DNA of 64,000 nucleotides from positions 1-64,000 of the forward strand of contig JAFDYI010000028.1 in the NCBI GenBank assembly GCA_018267475.1, in the 5' to 3' direction. Numbering within the stretch: the stretch's first letter is position 1; every line of letters starts with the position of its first letter. This document shows, piece by piece, positions 42,926 to 51,664 of the stretch. The translations under genes and the position numbers were made by a program. Under the pieces are notes generated by a model. The model saw nothing but the letters and a program-made list of their open reading frames with translations, did no database searches and was not told the origin of the DNA. This DNA comes from Bacteroidota bacterium. Its GTDB lineage: Bacteria > Bacteroidota > Bacteroidia > B-17B0 > Aurantibacillaceae.

Positions 42926-44392
42926 ATGAGTAAAGACCTAACCAAACGAGCAGACGACTTTAGCAAATGGTACAACGATATTGTAGCAAAAGCAGGACTG
43001 GCCGAGCACAGCGCCGTACGAGGCTGTATGGTAATAAAACCCAGCGGATACGCCATTTGGGAAAAAATGCAGCAAACTTTAGACAAAATGTTTAAAGACA
43101 CCGGGCACGTAAACGCTTATTTTCCGCTTTTTATACCCAAAAGTTTTTTTAGTAAAGAAGCCAGCCACGTAGATGGTTTTGCCAAAGAGTGTGCCGTGGT
43201 TACCCACTATCGCCTAAAGAATGCCGATGGCGAAATTGTAGTGGACCCGGAAGCCAAATTAGAAGAAGAACTGATTGTGCGCCCCACCTCAGAAACCATT
43301 ATCTGGAACACCTACAGAGGCTGGGTACAATCCTACCGCGACCTACCCATTTTAGTAAACCAATGGGCCAACGTAGTGCGCTGGGAAATGCGCACGCGCT
43401 TATTTTTACGCACAGCCGAGTTTTTATGGCAAGAAGGTCATACCGCGCACGCAAGCGCACAAGAAGCCATTGAAGAAACCGAGCGCATGCTCGATGTATA
43501 TGCACACTTTGCCGAAAACTACATGGCGATGCCTGTGGTAAAAGGAAAAAAAACACCCAACGAGCGTTTTGCCGGAGCCCTTGATACCTATTGCATAGAA
43601 GCCATGCTGCAAGATGGCAAAGCCCTGCAAGCAGGCACCTCGCACTTTTTAGGACAAAACTTTGCCAAAGCCTTTGATGTGAAATTTGCCGCCAAAGATG
43701 GCGCATTAGATTATGTATGGGCCAGTTCGTGGGGCGTTTCTACCCGCTTAATGGGCGCCCTTATAATGAGTCATAGCGATGATAATGGCTTGGTAATTCC
43801 ACCCAAATTAGCGCCTACGCAGGTAGTAATAGTGCCTATATACAAAGGCGACGAAGGCTTAGCTAAAATAAACGAAGCCGTTGCCCCCATCAAACAAAAA
43901 CTAGAAGCAAAAGGCATTTCGGTAAAATACGACAACCGCGACAGCCAGCGCCCAGGCTGGAAATTTGCCGAATACGAGATGCAAGGCGTACCCGTACGCA
44001 TAGCCATTGGCGAGCGCGACCTGCAAAGCCTAACCGTAGAGGTAGCCCGCCGCGACGAACTAAGCAAACAAGTGATGCCTATAGAAGGTTTAGAACAGGC
44101 AATTGAAAAACTGCTAACCGACATACAAAACAATTTATTTAAAAAAGCCTTGGAGCGTAGAGAAAAAACAACCCACACCGTTCATACTTTTGATGAGTTT
44201 AAACAGGCTTTAGAAAAAGGAGGTTTTGTATCGGCACACTGGGACGGAACCCCCGAAACCGAACAAAAAATAAAAGAAGAAACAAAAGCAACCATACGCT
44301 GCATTCCGCTAAATAACAAGCAAGAAAGCGGGACTTGTGTGTATAGCGGCAAAGCCTCTACACAACGTGTGTTGTTTGCTATAGCCTACTAA
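42926..44392 (+). CDS. proS: Prolyl-tRNA synthetase (short, archaeal/eukaryotic type)
   Basis: Charges tRNA-Pro. At 488 residues it is the short ProRS form without the bacterial editing insertion, usual in Bacteroidota. Class II motifs are visible: motif 2 region at [20 protein letters not shown], motif 3 at [15 protein letters not shown], and the anticodon-binding domain after [11 protein letters not shown]. The C-terminal extension [20 protein letters not shown] ending in IAY is normal for this type. Its stop overlaps the convergent purQ stop by 4 bases. Confidence 0.97.
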   Translation: MSKDLTKRADDFSKWYNDIVAKAGLAEHSAVRGCMVIKPSGYAIWEKMQQTLDKMFKDTGHVNAYFPLFIPKSFFSKEASHVDGFAKECAVVTHYRLKNADGEIVVDPEAKLEEELIVRPTSETIIWNTYRGWVQSYRDLPILVNQWANVVRWEMRTRLFLRTAEFLWQEGHTAHASAQEAIEETERMLDVYAHFAENYMAMPVVKGKKTPNERFAGALDTYCIEAMLQDGKALQAGTSHFLGQNFAKAFDVKFAAKDGALDYVWASSWGVSTRLMGALIMSHSDDNGLVIPPKLAPTQVVIVPIYKGDEGLAKINEAVAPIKQKLEAKGISVKYDNRDSQRPGWKFAEYEMQGVPVRIAIGERDLQSLTVEVARRDELSKQVMPIEGLEQAIEKLLTDIQNNLFKKALERREKTTHTVHTFDEFKQALEKGGFVSAHWDGTPETEQKIKEETKATIRCIPLNNKQESGTCVYSGKASTQRVLFAIAY

Positions 44393-45084
44393 TTTTTGCC
44401 CCAGTTGGCAATAAGCGAGTGGAATAAAAGCAAGCCATCTTCATTAAACAGCTCGGCATCGGCAGCACGCTCGGGGTGCGGCATCATACCGAAAACATTT
44501 TTAGCAGCATTGCACACACCGGCTATATTCTCTAAAGAACCATTGGGATTGGCTTCTTCAGCCGATTCCGCGTTTTCGTTGCAATATGAAAAAATAATTT
44601 GATTGTTTTTTTTCAATGCAGTTATTGTTTTTTCGTCGGCGTAATAGCGGCCTTCGCCATGAGCAATCGGAATTTTTAATGCTTTTTCCGGGCGCACATC
44701 TCTAGTAAGAGCGGTTTCATTAGTACCGGTTTTTATATATACATTTTTGCACACAAACTTACGATGGCTGTTGTGCAACAAAGCACCGGGTAACAAGCCC
44801 GCCTCGCACAAAATCTGAAAACCGTTGCACACACCCAACAAAAAACCACCTTTAGCGGCATGCTCATTTACCTTCTCCATAATAGGAGAAAAACGGGCTA
44901 TAGCTCCTGAGCGCAAATAATCACCGTAAGAAAAACCACCCGGCAATACTAAAGCATCGCAGCCTTGCAAATCGGTATCCTTATGCCAAAGTTTAACGGT
45001 TTCTTGTTTTAGCTTATCGCGAAGCACATACACCATGTCTTCATCGCAGTTAGAACCGGGAAATACCACTACTCCAAATTTCAT
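44389..45084 (-). CDS. purQ: Phosphoribosylformylglycinamidine synthase subunit PurQ
   Basis: The glutaminase subunit of the split FGAM synthase: it releases ammonia from glutamine for purine synthesis. The 231 residues are a class I glutamine amidotransferase with the opening [15 protein letters not shown], the nucleophile Cys in [19 protein letters not shown], and the triad's His-Glu in [18 protein letters not shown] is also diagnostic. PurS, its small partner, is encoded about 20 kb away. The stop overlaps proS convergently. Confidence 0.97.
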   Translation of the reverse strand: MKFGVVVFPGSNCDEDMVYVLRDKLKQETVKLWHKDTDLQGCDALVLPGGFSYGDYLRSGAIARFSPIMEKVNEHAAKGGFLLGVCNGFQILCEAGLLPGALLHNSHRKFVCKNVYIKTGTNETALTRDVRPEKALKIPIAHGEGRYYADEKTITALKKNNQIIFSYCNENAESAEEANPNGSLENIAGVCNAAKNVFGMMPHPERAADAELFNEDGLLLFHSLIANWGKN

Positions 45085-45110
45085 ATATCTGATTTATTTG
45101 TTTTTTTAAT

Positions 45111-45153
45111 AAGTAACCCAGCTATCTGTTGTTTTGATAAAATGGGATTACTT
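45111..45153. other. Inverted repeat upstream of purQ
   Basis: AAGTAACCCA (45111-45120) and TGGGATTACTT (45143-45153) pair with one bulge across a 22-base loop, in the gap between DUF6427 and purQ. A plus-strand T-tract follows, but no plus gene needs a terminator here. It could be a purQ leader structure. Confidence 0.3.
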
Positions 45154-45164
45154 CTTTTTTTTAT

Positions 45165-46142
45165 TTATATTAATTTTGCTTGCTGCAATACGTTCATAAC
45201 AAAAGCAGCTATAAACAACCACAACAAAAGTTCGACAAAAATACGGCTTTTTGCGTTGCCCACATACATTCCGATAAAAACACTTAAAGCCGGTACCGAA
45301 AGCCAAGCCAAAAAGGGCGAATGATTTTCGGTAAAAACCCAAGAAAATACACTAAAAAGCAGCAACCACATAAAAATAAGCAAGGTTTTTCTGGTTTTTA
45401 CATTGTTTGAAATCGGGTTCATTATCCAATACAAAAGCGTAAAAAACAAAAAAAGTGCCAGCACCGAGTAGCCTACCGGGTTTTCGATAATAAGCGTGCT
45501 GAAAGAAACGTATTGAAAGGTTGTATAAACACTTTTTATAACCGACAACGTATTTTTATTAAACAAAAACAAAAGGCTGGCATAAATAAAAAAGGGCAAC
45601 AGCACACCGATTGCAGATAACAGCCACTCGCGCCAGGAAAATATCCTAAAAATAAGCAAACAAAAGGCCAGTAACGCTAAAAAAATAAAGTAGGGAGGAT
45701 ATAGCAAAGCCGATAGCGATAGAAAAAAGGCACCATCAAAAATAAGCGCAAGGGCTGCATTTTTTTTATACGTAGAGAAGAAACACCACAAAGCAGCTGT
45801 GAAAAAAAGTTGAGCAAAAAGCATTGGATGCAGCGGGTTTTGCAACAGCGCATAACTCCAAAAAACACTAGCCAATAAAGCCGCCGTATGATTGTTTTTA
45901 TCGCATACCTCTTGCTGGGTAAGCAGTAAATCAAAAAAAAGCACGTTGAGCATAAGCAACAACACGCCCGCTATTTTTACAAAAAAATGATTGGGCACCG
46001 TTTCAAAAAAAGGGTACAACAAGCTATTCTCAAAAACAGAAGCATTAAAACTAAAGCTTACAGCAACAAAACCAACAAAAAAAGCAAACAACAACAGGTA
46101 CAAATAAGCAGTATAACTATTTATTTTAAAAAAACGAAGCAT
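45165..46142 (-). CDS. DUF6427 family integral membrane protein
   Basis: A 325-residue inner-membrane protein made almost entirely of about ten hydrophobic helices. The opening MLRFFKINSYTAYLYLLLFA and the internal NPLHPMLFAQLFF and SWREWLLSAIGVLLPFFIYA match DUF6427, a Bacteroidota family of unknown role. It has no signal peptide other than the first helix and no known catalytic motif. It is divergent from the small protein gene at 46191, and the two probably form the usual neighbour pair in this phylum. Its ATG is 18 bases from the plus-strand -7 element at 46160, so the two promoters overlap. Confidence 0.85.
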   Translation of the reverse strand: MLRFFKINSYTAYLYLLLFAFFVGFVAVSFSFNASVFENSLLYPFFETVPNHFFVKIAGVLLLMLNVLFFDLLLTQQEVCDKNNHTAALLASVFWSYALLQNPLHPMLFAQLFFTAALWCFFSTYKKNAALALIFDGAFFLSLSALLYPPYFIFLALLAFCLLIFRIFSWREWLLSAIGVLLPFFIYASLLFLFNKNTLSVIKSVYTTFQYVSFSTLIIENPVGYSVLALFLFFTLLYWIMNPISNNVKTRKTLLIFMWLLLFSVFSWVFTENHSPFLAWLSVPALSVFIGMYVGNAKSRIFVELLLWLFIAAFVMNVLQQAKLI

Positions 46143-46159
46143 AGGATAAAAAAAAAGTA

Positions 46160-46167
46160 TAAATTTG
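46160..46167 (+). promoter_or_regulatory. -7 promoter element of the small membrane protein gene (TAAATTTG)
   Basis: A perfect TAnnTTTG on the plus strand, 23 bases before the ATG at 46191. It shows that the open frame upstream of that ATG is not the start. Confidence 0.55.
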
Positions 46168-46190
46168 CAGCAAAACTAATTAAAATAGCA

Positions 46191-46376
46191 ATGACTTGGA
46201 CAGCATTTTGGTACGGAATAGCAGGCTTTTTTCAGTTCTGCTTTAAAATAATCAGAAAATTATTTGAAGTCCCTAACGTTATGGTATGGGTACTTTTAAT
46301 TTGCTTATTGGCCTTTTGGACGCTTCAGTTGCGCAAACACCGCAAGCAAGCGGATAAAGACGGCACACACATTTAA
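46191..46376 (+). CDS. Small single-pass membrane protein
   Basis: A 61-residue protein: an amphipathic N-terminus (MTWTAFWYGIAGFFQFCFK), a membrane helix around VMVWVLLICLLAFWTLQL, and a basic, His-containing tail (RKHRKQADKDG). I chose the ATG at 46191 because the promoter element TAAATTTG lies just upstream, although the frame is open to 45987. It resembles the small tail-anchored membrane proteins found next to DUF6427 genes in this phylum, possibly DUF6341, but the match is weak. Function unknown. Confidence 0.65.
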   Translation: MTWTAFWYGIAGFFQFCFKIIRKLFEVPNVMVWVLLICLLAFWTLQLRKHRKQADKDGTHI

Positions 46377-46405
46377 GTAAAAAATACTTTTCTTACCTGT
46401 TTTAC

Positions 46406-46445
46406 GAAAAAGCATTGCCGCTTGAGGTAGTGCTTTTTCTTTTTT
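46406..46445 (+). terminator. Strong rho-independent terminator
   Basis: GAAAAAGCATTGCC pairs with GGTAGTGCTTTTTC (14 bp, two G-U) around a 6-base loop, followed by six T. It ends the 46191 gene and isolates the his operon. The rest of 46446-46560 shows nothing I can name. Confidence 0.85.
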
Positions 46446-46562
46446 ATCAGACAATAAACGTATTTTTTGGTGGAAGTGCCTCCATCGGTTTTTGTTATAC
46501 CCCCTACTTTGCTATCAATAAATGGGCTGGAATACGTTGCTTTAAAAAAACATCATTTATTT

Positions 46563-46592
46563 TTTGCTATAAATAAAATTTACATACATTTG
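46563..46592 (+). promoter_or_regulatory. Promoter of the histidine operon (TTTG / TACATTTG)
   Basis: TTTG at 46563-46566 and TACATTTG at 46585-46592 are separated by 18 bases, slightly short of the usual Bacteroidota spacing. Transcription would begin near 46599, just before the leader peptide ATG at 46607. Confidence 0.65.
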
Positions 46593-46606
46593 CAGGCGAA
46601 AAAGAA

Positions 46607-46669
46607 ATGTACAATCAATTGCATCATACACATCATTACCATACTTGCACTCAAGCGAGCCGAAGATGA
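46607..46669 (+). CDS. hisL: Histidine operon leader peptide
   Basis: A 20-codon frame, MYNQLHHTHHYHTCTQASRR, with five His codons within seven (residues 6, 7, 9, 10, 12), ends in TGA. It lies directly after a consensus promoter and before a terminator and the hisG gene. This is the architecture of a translation-dependent attenuator: ribosome stalling at the His codons when charged tRNA-His is scarce would leave 46649-46657 free for antitermination. The same peptide-codon segment carries that antiterminator strand (Thr-Gln-Ala codons). It is well below the size an ORF finder reports. The peptide itself is not expected to have a function. Confidence 0.85.
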   Translation: MYNQLHHTHHYHTCTQASRR

Positions 46670-46726
46670 TATGATGTAAATCAACCAATATCGAATCCCG
46701 TTTGAGTAAATCAAGCGGGATTTTTT
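46619..46726 (+). promoter_or_regulatory. his attenuator: terminator with mutually exclusive antiterminator
   Basis: Three pairings are visible. The terminator stem AATCCCGTTTGA (46694-46705) pairs with TCAAGCGGGATT (46711-46722), 12 bp with one G-U and a 5-base loop, then T residues to 46726. The antiterminator ACTCAAGCG (46649-46657, inside the leader ORF) pairs with CGTTTGAGT (46699-46707), 9 bp, disrupting the terminator. TTGCATCAT (46619-46627) pairs with ATGATGTAA (46671-46679), and ATCAT (46632-46636) with ATGAT (46666-46670), closing over the His codons. Stalling at the His codons favours antitermination; a ribosome finishing at 46669 covers 46649-46657 and allows termination. Confidence 0.8.
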
Positions 46727-46737
46727 CTTTAAAACCC

Positions 46738-46783
46738 TTTTGGTTTACTCAAATTAAAAACAAAACAAATGAGTAAACTAAAA
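46738..46783 (+). promoter_or_regulatory. Hairpin that would bury the hisG start codon
   Basis: TTTTGGTTTACTCA (46738-46751) is complementary to TGAGTAAACTAAAA (46770-46783), 14 bp with one G-U, enclosing an 18-base A-rich loop that ends at the A of the hisG ATG. The same 46739-46753 strand can alternatively pair with 46701-46715 in the terminator region. A translational switch is inferred, not proven. Confidence 0.5.
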
Positions 46784-47626
46784 ATAGCCATTCAAAAGAA
46801 TGGGAGATTAAGCGAAAACTCGCTAGAGCTATTGAAAAATTGTGGAATTATTTTTCAAAATGGAGGAGGAAAACTAATTGCCGAAGCTCACAACTTCCCA
46901 ATAGAAATACTGTTTCTAAGGGACGACGATATTCCTCAATATGTGGAGCAAGGAATTGCCGATGTGGGAATTATTGGCGAAAATGTGTTGGTTGAAAGTC
47001 AAAAAACAATTCCTGTTGTTGAAAAATTAGGTTTTTCTACCTGCCGTTTGAGTTTGGCTATCCCAAAAAACATTACTTATTCAGGATTAACGTATTTCAA
47101 CAACAAGCGTGTCGCCACATCTTATCCCAATATCTTATCCCATTTTTTTCAATCTCAAAAAATCAACGCGAGCATTGAAGTGATATCGGGAAGCGTGGAG
47201 ATTGCCACAGGGGTTGGTTTAGCCGATGCTATTTGTGATATTGTAAGCAGCGGAAGCACCTTGTTATCAAATGGATTGAAAGAAGTAGAAAAAGTTTTCT
47301 TTAGCCAAGCGGTGTTAGTGGCTAAGGCTCTTATGTCTCCAGAAAAACAAAACATATTAGAACGCTTAATCTTCCGAATTCGTGCGGTTCGTAGCGCAAA
47401 AGAAAACAAATACATTTTATTAAATGCGCCCAACAAAAAGCTAAAAAAAATACAAAAAATTTTACCCGGCATGAATAGCCCGACTATTTTGCCTTTAGCC
47501 CAAAAAGGTTGGAGTAGCCTACACTCTGTTATTCGTGAGGATACCTTTTGGGACGTAATTGATGAATTAAAATTAGCCGGTGCTGAAGGAATTTTAATCA
47601 TTCCTATAGAGAAGATGATTGTATAG
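46769..47626 (+). CDS. hisG: ATP phosphoribosyltransferase (long form)
   Basis: Commits ATP and PRPP to histidine synthesis; the usual feedback target of histidine. The 285 residues include the long-form catalytic domains (IQKNGRLSENSLELL opening; PRPP-binding ATGVGLADAICDIVSSGSTL) and a C-terminal PII-like regulatory domain from about 210, so HisZ is not needed. Its start lies within a predicted hairpin and 43 bases after the attenuator's T-tract. It is the first structural gene of the operon. Confidence 0.97.
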   Translation: MSKLKIAIQKNGRLSENSLELLKNCGIIFQNGGGKLIAEAHNFPIEILFLRDDDIPQYVEQGIADVGIIGENVLVESQKTIPVVEKLGFSTCRLSLAIPKNITYSGLTYFNNKRVATSYPNILSHFFQSQKINASIEVISGSVEIATGVGLADAICDIVSSGSTLLSNGLKEVEKVFFSQAVLVAKALMSPEKQNILERLIFRIRAVRSAKENKYILLNAPNKKLKKIQKILPGMNSPTILPLAQKGWSSLHSVIREDTFWDVIDELKLAGAEGILIIPIEKMIV

Positions 47627-47651
47627 AAAAATGTATTTTATAAAAAACAAA

Positions 47652-48941
47652 ATGAAAAAAATAATAAAACCACCCACTGATGCTTGGGAAAATATATGCA
47701 GGCGGCCAACCCTTATTTCAGAACAATTGGACGATAAAGTACAGGCTATATTAAAAGAAGTAGCGCAATCAAAAGATGCCGCGCTTCGTCAATTCGCTTT
47801 GCAGTTTAATCAGGCTTCGCTAACCGAGTTAAAAGTTAGTGAATCGGAAATGGAAGAGGCAAGACAACAAATAACAGATGAATTGAAACAGGCAATACAA
47901 GTGGCTGCCGTTAATATTGAACGCTTTCACACAACTCAAAAAACGAGTGAAGAAAAAGTGGAAACAACACCCGGCGTTATTTGCTGGAGAAAAGCGGTAG
48001 CTATTGAAACAGTAGGATTGTACATTCCCGGAGGCTCAGCCCCTTTATTTTCAACCATTTTAATGCTAGCAATACCCGCTAAAATTGCCGGGTGCAAACA
48101 AATTGTATTATGCACACCGTGTGGCGAAAACGGAAAAATAAATCCTGTAGTTTTATTTACAGCTTCTTATTTAGGGATTACCGAAATTTATAAAGTAGGC
48201 GGCGCTCAAGCCATTGCCGCAATGGCTTATGGGACAGAGAGCATTAAAAAAGTAGATAAAATTTTTGGACCCGGCAATCAATTTGTAACCAAGGCAAAAG
48301 AATTGGTACAAAAATCAGGAATGGCCATTGATTTACCCGCCGGGCCGAGCGAAGTTTTAATTTTAGCGGATAGTCAAGCCGATGCTGATTTTGTAGCTGC
48401 CGACTTGCTTTCGCAGGCAGAACACGGCCCTGATAGCCAAGTAGTTCTTGTTACAAACGATATGCGTTTGATTGACCACGTAACTATTGCTTTAGCGAAA
48501 CAATTAAAAACATTACCCAGACAACTAATGGCTCAAAAAGCCTTAGAAAATAGTTTTGTTGTTTATTTTGAAAGTATTGAAGAGTGTATTGAGTTTAGCA
48601 ATGTATATGCTCCCGAGCACTTAATTTTAGCGATACAAAATGCCGATAGCTTGGTAAATGCTGTTCAAAATGCGGGCTCTGTTTTCTTAGGCAACTATTC
48701 GTGCGAAAGCGCCGGGGATTACGCCAGTGGAACCAATCACACCTTGCCAACAAATGGCTATGCACGCAGTTACAGCGGTGTTTCTTTAGATAGTTTTACG
48801 AAAAAAATCACTTTTCAAAAGTTGTCTTCCGAAGGAATTTTGAATTTAGGGCCAACCATTGAGTTAATGGCAGAGGCGGAACAATTATGGGCTCATAAAA
48901 ATGCCGTTACCATTCGTTTAAATAAATTAAAAAACAAGTAA
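47652..48941 (+). CDS. hisD: Histidinol dehydrogenase
   Basis: The last enzyme of histidine synthesis: a Zn and NAD dehydrogenase that oxidises histidinol twice to histidine. From ATG 47652 it has 429 residues, the usual length, opening MKKIIKPPTDAW. The family pattern is complete: VGLYIPGGSAPLFSTILMLA, GGAQAIAAMAYGTESI, KIFGPGNQFVTKAK, and the Zn ligand region LLSQAEHGPDSQV. The frame is open to 47619 but those 11 extra codons overlap hisG. It follows hisG by 25 bases. Confidence 0.97.
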   Translation: MKKIIKPPTDAWENICRRPTLISEQLDDKVQAILKEVAQSKDAALRQFALQFNQASLTELKVSESEMEEARQQITDELKQAIQVAAVNIERFHTTQKTSEEKVETTPGVICWRKAVAIETVGLYIPGGSAPLFSTILMLAIPAKIAGCKQIVLCTPCGENGKINPVVLFTASYLGITEIYKVGGAQAIAAMAYGTESIKKVDKIFGPGNQFVTKAKELVQKSGMAIDLPAGPSEVLILADSQADADFVAADLLSQAEHGPDSQVVLVTNDMRLIDHVTIALAKQLKTLPRQLMAQKALENSFVVYFESIEECIEFSNVYAPEHLILAIQNADSLVNAVQNAGSVFLGNYSCESAGDYASGTNHTLPTNGYARSYSGVSLDSFTKKITFQKLSSEGILNLGPTIELMAEAEQLWAHKNAVTIRLNKLKNK

Positions 48942-48942
48942 G

Positions 48943-49968
48943 ATGATTCAAAATTTAGTTCGTAAAAACATAGTAAACCTTCAGCCGTACTCAAGTGCAA
49001 GGGAAGATTTTACCGGTTCAGAAGGCGTTTTTTTAGATGCAAACGAAAATCCTTTTGGAACGTACAACCGCTATCCGGATCCATATCAAAAACAATTAAA
49101 AGAAAAATTAGCACAGATAAAGGGTTGCCAAGCCAGTCAAATTTTTATTGGAAACGGCAGCGATGAGGTGATTGATTTAGCCTTTCGTATTTTTTGTAAT
49201 CCAAAAAAAGACAAAGCCTTAATTTTTACTCCAACGTATGGAATGTATGAGGTTTCGGCCAATATCAACGAAGTAGAATTAATTAAAGTTCCTTTAACGG
49301 TAGATTTTCAGTTGGATATGATGGCCCTAAAACCGCATTTATCAGATGAATCTATCAAAGTACTATTTCTGTGCTCCCCTAATAATCCAACGGGCAATAG
49401 CATTCCGATAACAGAGATAGAATATATTCTGAAAAATTTTAAAGGAGTGGTTGTTTTAGACGAAGCGTATATTGATTTTTCCCAACAAGATTCTTTTTTA
49501 AGTCGATTAGATGAATTTCAAAACTTAATCATCAGTCAGACCTTAAGCAAAGCCTGGGGCTTAGCCGGCTTGCGTTTAGGATTGGCATTTATGAACGCAG
49601 AAATTTTACATTTTTACAACAAAGTAAAAGCGCCTTATAACGTTAGTACAATCAATCAAGAAACTGCCCTGCAAGCATTATGTAATTATTCTGATTTTAA
49701 ATACAAAGTAGCCCTAATCATAGAGGAACGCACCAAATTGATTCAGCTATTAGAAACGGTACCGATCATTCTGAAAATATACCCAACAGATGCTAATTTT
49801 ATCTTAATAAAAGTGCATGATGCTAACGAATTGTATCAAAAACTGGTGCGCGAACAAGTGATTGTTCGCAACCGAAATTCAGTAATTAAAAACACCTTAC
49901 GCATTACGGTAGGGACAAAAGAAGAGAACGAAAAACTAATAAAATTTTTTAACCATTACAGCAAATAA
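48943..49968 (+). CDS. hisC: Histidinol-phosphate aminotransferase
   Basis: A fold-type I PLP enzyme that transfers the amino group to imidazole acetol phosphate. The 341 residues have DANENPFGTYNRYPDPYQ at about 33-50 and CSPNNPTGN near 140. The Schiff-base lysine is in SQTLSKAWGLAGLRLG. Final strands match HisC. It starts 1 base after hisD. Its relatives also act on other aromatic amino donors, but the operon context settles histidine. Confidence 0.97.
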   Translation: MIQNLVRKNIVNLQPYSSAREDFTGSEGVFLDANENPFGTYNRYPDPYQKQLKEKLAQIKGCQASQIFIGNGSDEVIDLAFRIFCNPKKDKALIFTPTYGMYEVSANINEVELIKVPLTVDFQLDMMALKPHLSDESIKVLFLCSPNNPTGNSIPITEIEYILKNFKGVVVLDEAYIDFSQQDSFLSRLDEFQNLIISQTLSKAWGLAGLRLGLAFMNAEILHFYNKVKAPYNVSTINQETALQALCNYSDFKYKVALIIEERTKLIQLLETVPIILKIYPTDANFILIKVHDANELYQKLVREQVIVRNRNSVIKNTLRITVGTKEENEKLIKFFNHYSK

Positions 49969-49971
49969 AAA

Positions 49972-51066
49972 ATGAAAAAGAAAGTGTTATTTATTGACCG
50001 TGACGGAACCTTAATCGTGGAACCGCCTATTGATTTTCAGGTGGATAGTTTGGATAAATTGGAATTTTATCCGGGTGTTTTTCAAAATTTAGCGCAAATA
50101 GTAAAAGAGCTGGATTATGAATTGGTAATCGTAACAAATCAAGATGGGTTAGGCACCGATTCTTTTCCCGAAGATGCGTTTTGGCCGGCTCACAATAAAA
50201 TGTTGCAAGCATTCAAAAATGAAGGGATTGAATTTTCGGATATTTTAATTGATCGTTCGTTTGAACGAGAAAATAAGCCAACACGAAAACCCAATATTGG
50301 CATGATGGGGAAATACATTCATGGAAACTATGATTTAGCAAATTCGTATGTGATTGGCGACCGTAAAACAGACGTGCAATTAGCAACTAATTTGGGCGCA
50401 AAGGCAATACTCATCAGCGATGAAGCTATGAGCAGTGCTGCCTTAACAACAAAAAACTGGAATGAAATTTTTCAATTCTTAAAAGCAGCCCCGCGAATTG
50501 GATCAGCAAAACGCATAACAAAAGAAACCGATGTTTTTGTGGAAGTAAATTTAGATGGATGCGGACAAAGTTTTTTAAGTACCGGCATTCCGTTTTTTGA
50601 CCACATGTTACAGCAAATAGCTAAACACAGCAATATAGATTTAACCATTCGTGTAAAAGGCGATTTAGAAATAGATGAGCACCACACTATTGAAGATACG
50701 GCTTTGGCATTAGGCGATGCTTTTTTACAAGCATTGGGAACAAAAAAAGCTATTGAGCGCTACGGTTTTTTACTACCAATGGACGATTGTTTAGCACAAG
50801 TTGCTATTGATTTTGGCGGCCGTCCATGGCTGGTTTGGGAAGCTGATTTTACACGAGAAAAAATAGGCGATATGCCCACCGAAATGTTTATTCATTTTTT
50901 CAAATCATTTTCCGACCAAGCAAAATGCAACCTAAACATAAAAGCCGAAGGAGAAAACGAGCACCACAAGATTGAGGCTATTTTTAAAGCTTTCGCTAAA
51001 GCCATTCGAATGGCTATAAATAAAACAAATAATTACTCTTTGCCAAGCACAAAAGGGGTTCTTTAA
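49972..51066 (+). CDS. hisB: Bifunctional histidinol phosphatase / imidazoleglycerol-phosphate dehydratase
   Basis: A fused enzyme of 364 residues. Residues about 1-165 are a HAD phosphatase ([13 protein letters not shown]; second Asp in the DRD motif) that makes histidinol. Residues 180 to the end are the manganese dehydratase with [17 protein letters not shown] and [16 protein letters not shown], repeated in [19 protein letters not shown]. The two-domain form is usual in enterics and Bacteroidota. It follows hisC by 3 bases. Confidence 0.97.
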   Translation: MKKKVLFIDRDGTLIVEPPIDFQVDSLDKLEFYPGVFQNLAQIVKELDYELVIVTNQDGLGTDSFPEDAFWPAHNKMLQAFKNEGIEFSDILIDRSFERENKPTRKPNIGMMGKYIHGNYDLANSYVIGDRKTDVQLATNLGAKAILISDEAMSSAALTTKNWNEIFQFLKAAPRIGSAKRITKETDVFVEVNLDGCGQSFLSTGIPFFDHMLQQIAKHSNIDLTIRVKGDLEIDEHHTIEDTALALGDAFLQALGTKKAIERYGFLLPMDDCLAQVAIDFGGRPWLVWEADFTREKIGDMPTEMFIHFFKSFSDQAKCNLNIKAEGENEHHKIEAIFKAFAKAIRMAINKTNNYSLPSTKGVL

Positions 51067-51085
51067 ATTCTAACCATTATATTAA

Positions 51086-51664
51086 ATGATTGCCATATTA
51101 AAATACAATGCCGGAAATGCAACATCGGTAGCTAATGCAATTAAAAAGATAGGCTACGAAGTGCTTATTACAGACCATAAAGAAGCGTTGCAAAAAGCAG
51201 ATAAAGTAATTTTTCCCGGGGCGGGTGAAGCTCGTTCAGCTATGAATTATTTAAACAAAACAGGTTTAGACCAAATAATTATTTCCTTAACGCAGCCCGT
51301 ATTGGGAATTTGTTTAGGCATGCAATTATTATGTTCGCATTCGGAAGAGCGCAATACACCTTGTTTGGGTATTTTTCCAGCAAAGGTGCGATTATTCCCT
51401 CCCAAAGATATTGTCCCTCATACCGGTTGGAACACTTTATCAAATACGGACGGAGTACTTTTTAAGGATTTGCAAAAAGAAAGCGATTGTTATTTTGTGC
51501 ACAGTTATTACGCGGAATTATGCGAGAACACAGTAGCAACATGCGATTATATTTTGCCCTATAGTGTTGCCTTGCAAAAAGACAATTTCTACGCAGTTCA
51601 GTTTCACCCAGAAAAGTCTGGAAGTGTAGGAATGAAAATTTTACAAAACTTTTTAGCATTATGA
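51086..51664 (+). CDS. hisH: Imidazole glycerol phosphate synthase subunit HisH
   Basis: The glutaminase partner of HisF. The 192 residues have the class I GATase triad: nucleophile Cys in GICLGMQLL, and His-Glu in VQFHPEKSG. The preceding [12 protein letters not shown] is the oxyanion loop. The stop overlaps the hisA start as ATGA, giving coupled translation. Confidence 0.97.
   Translation: MIAILKYNAGNATSVANAIKKIGYEVLITDHKEALQKADKVIFPGAGEARSAMNYLNKTGLDQIIISLTQPVLGICLGMQLLCSHSEERNTPCLGIFPAKVRLFPPKDIVPHTGWNTLSNTDGVLFKDLQKESDCYFVHSYYAELCENTVATCDYILPYSVALQKDNFYAVQFHPEKSGSVGMKILQNFLAL

Noticed and set aside
43189-44178. Long frames overlapping proS in other registers, including three on the minus strand.
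   Set aside because: proS is complete and diagnostic; the overlapping frames show no family and come from GC-rich codons.
45987-46190. An upstream extension of the small membrane protein, starting at 45987.
   Set aside because: It overlaps DUF6427 antisense and crosses the -7 element at 46160; ATG 46191 is the likely start.
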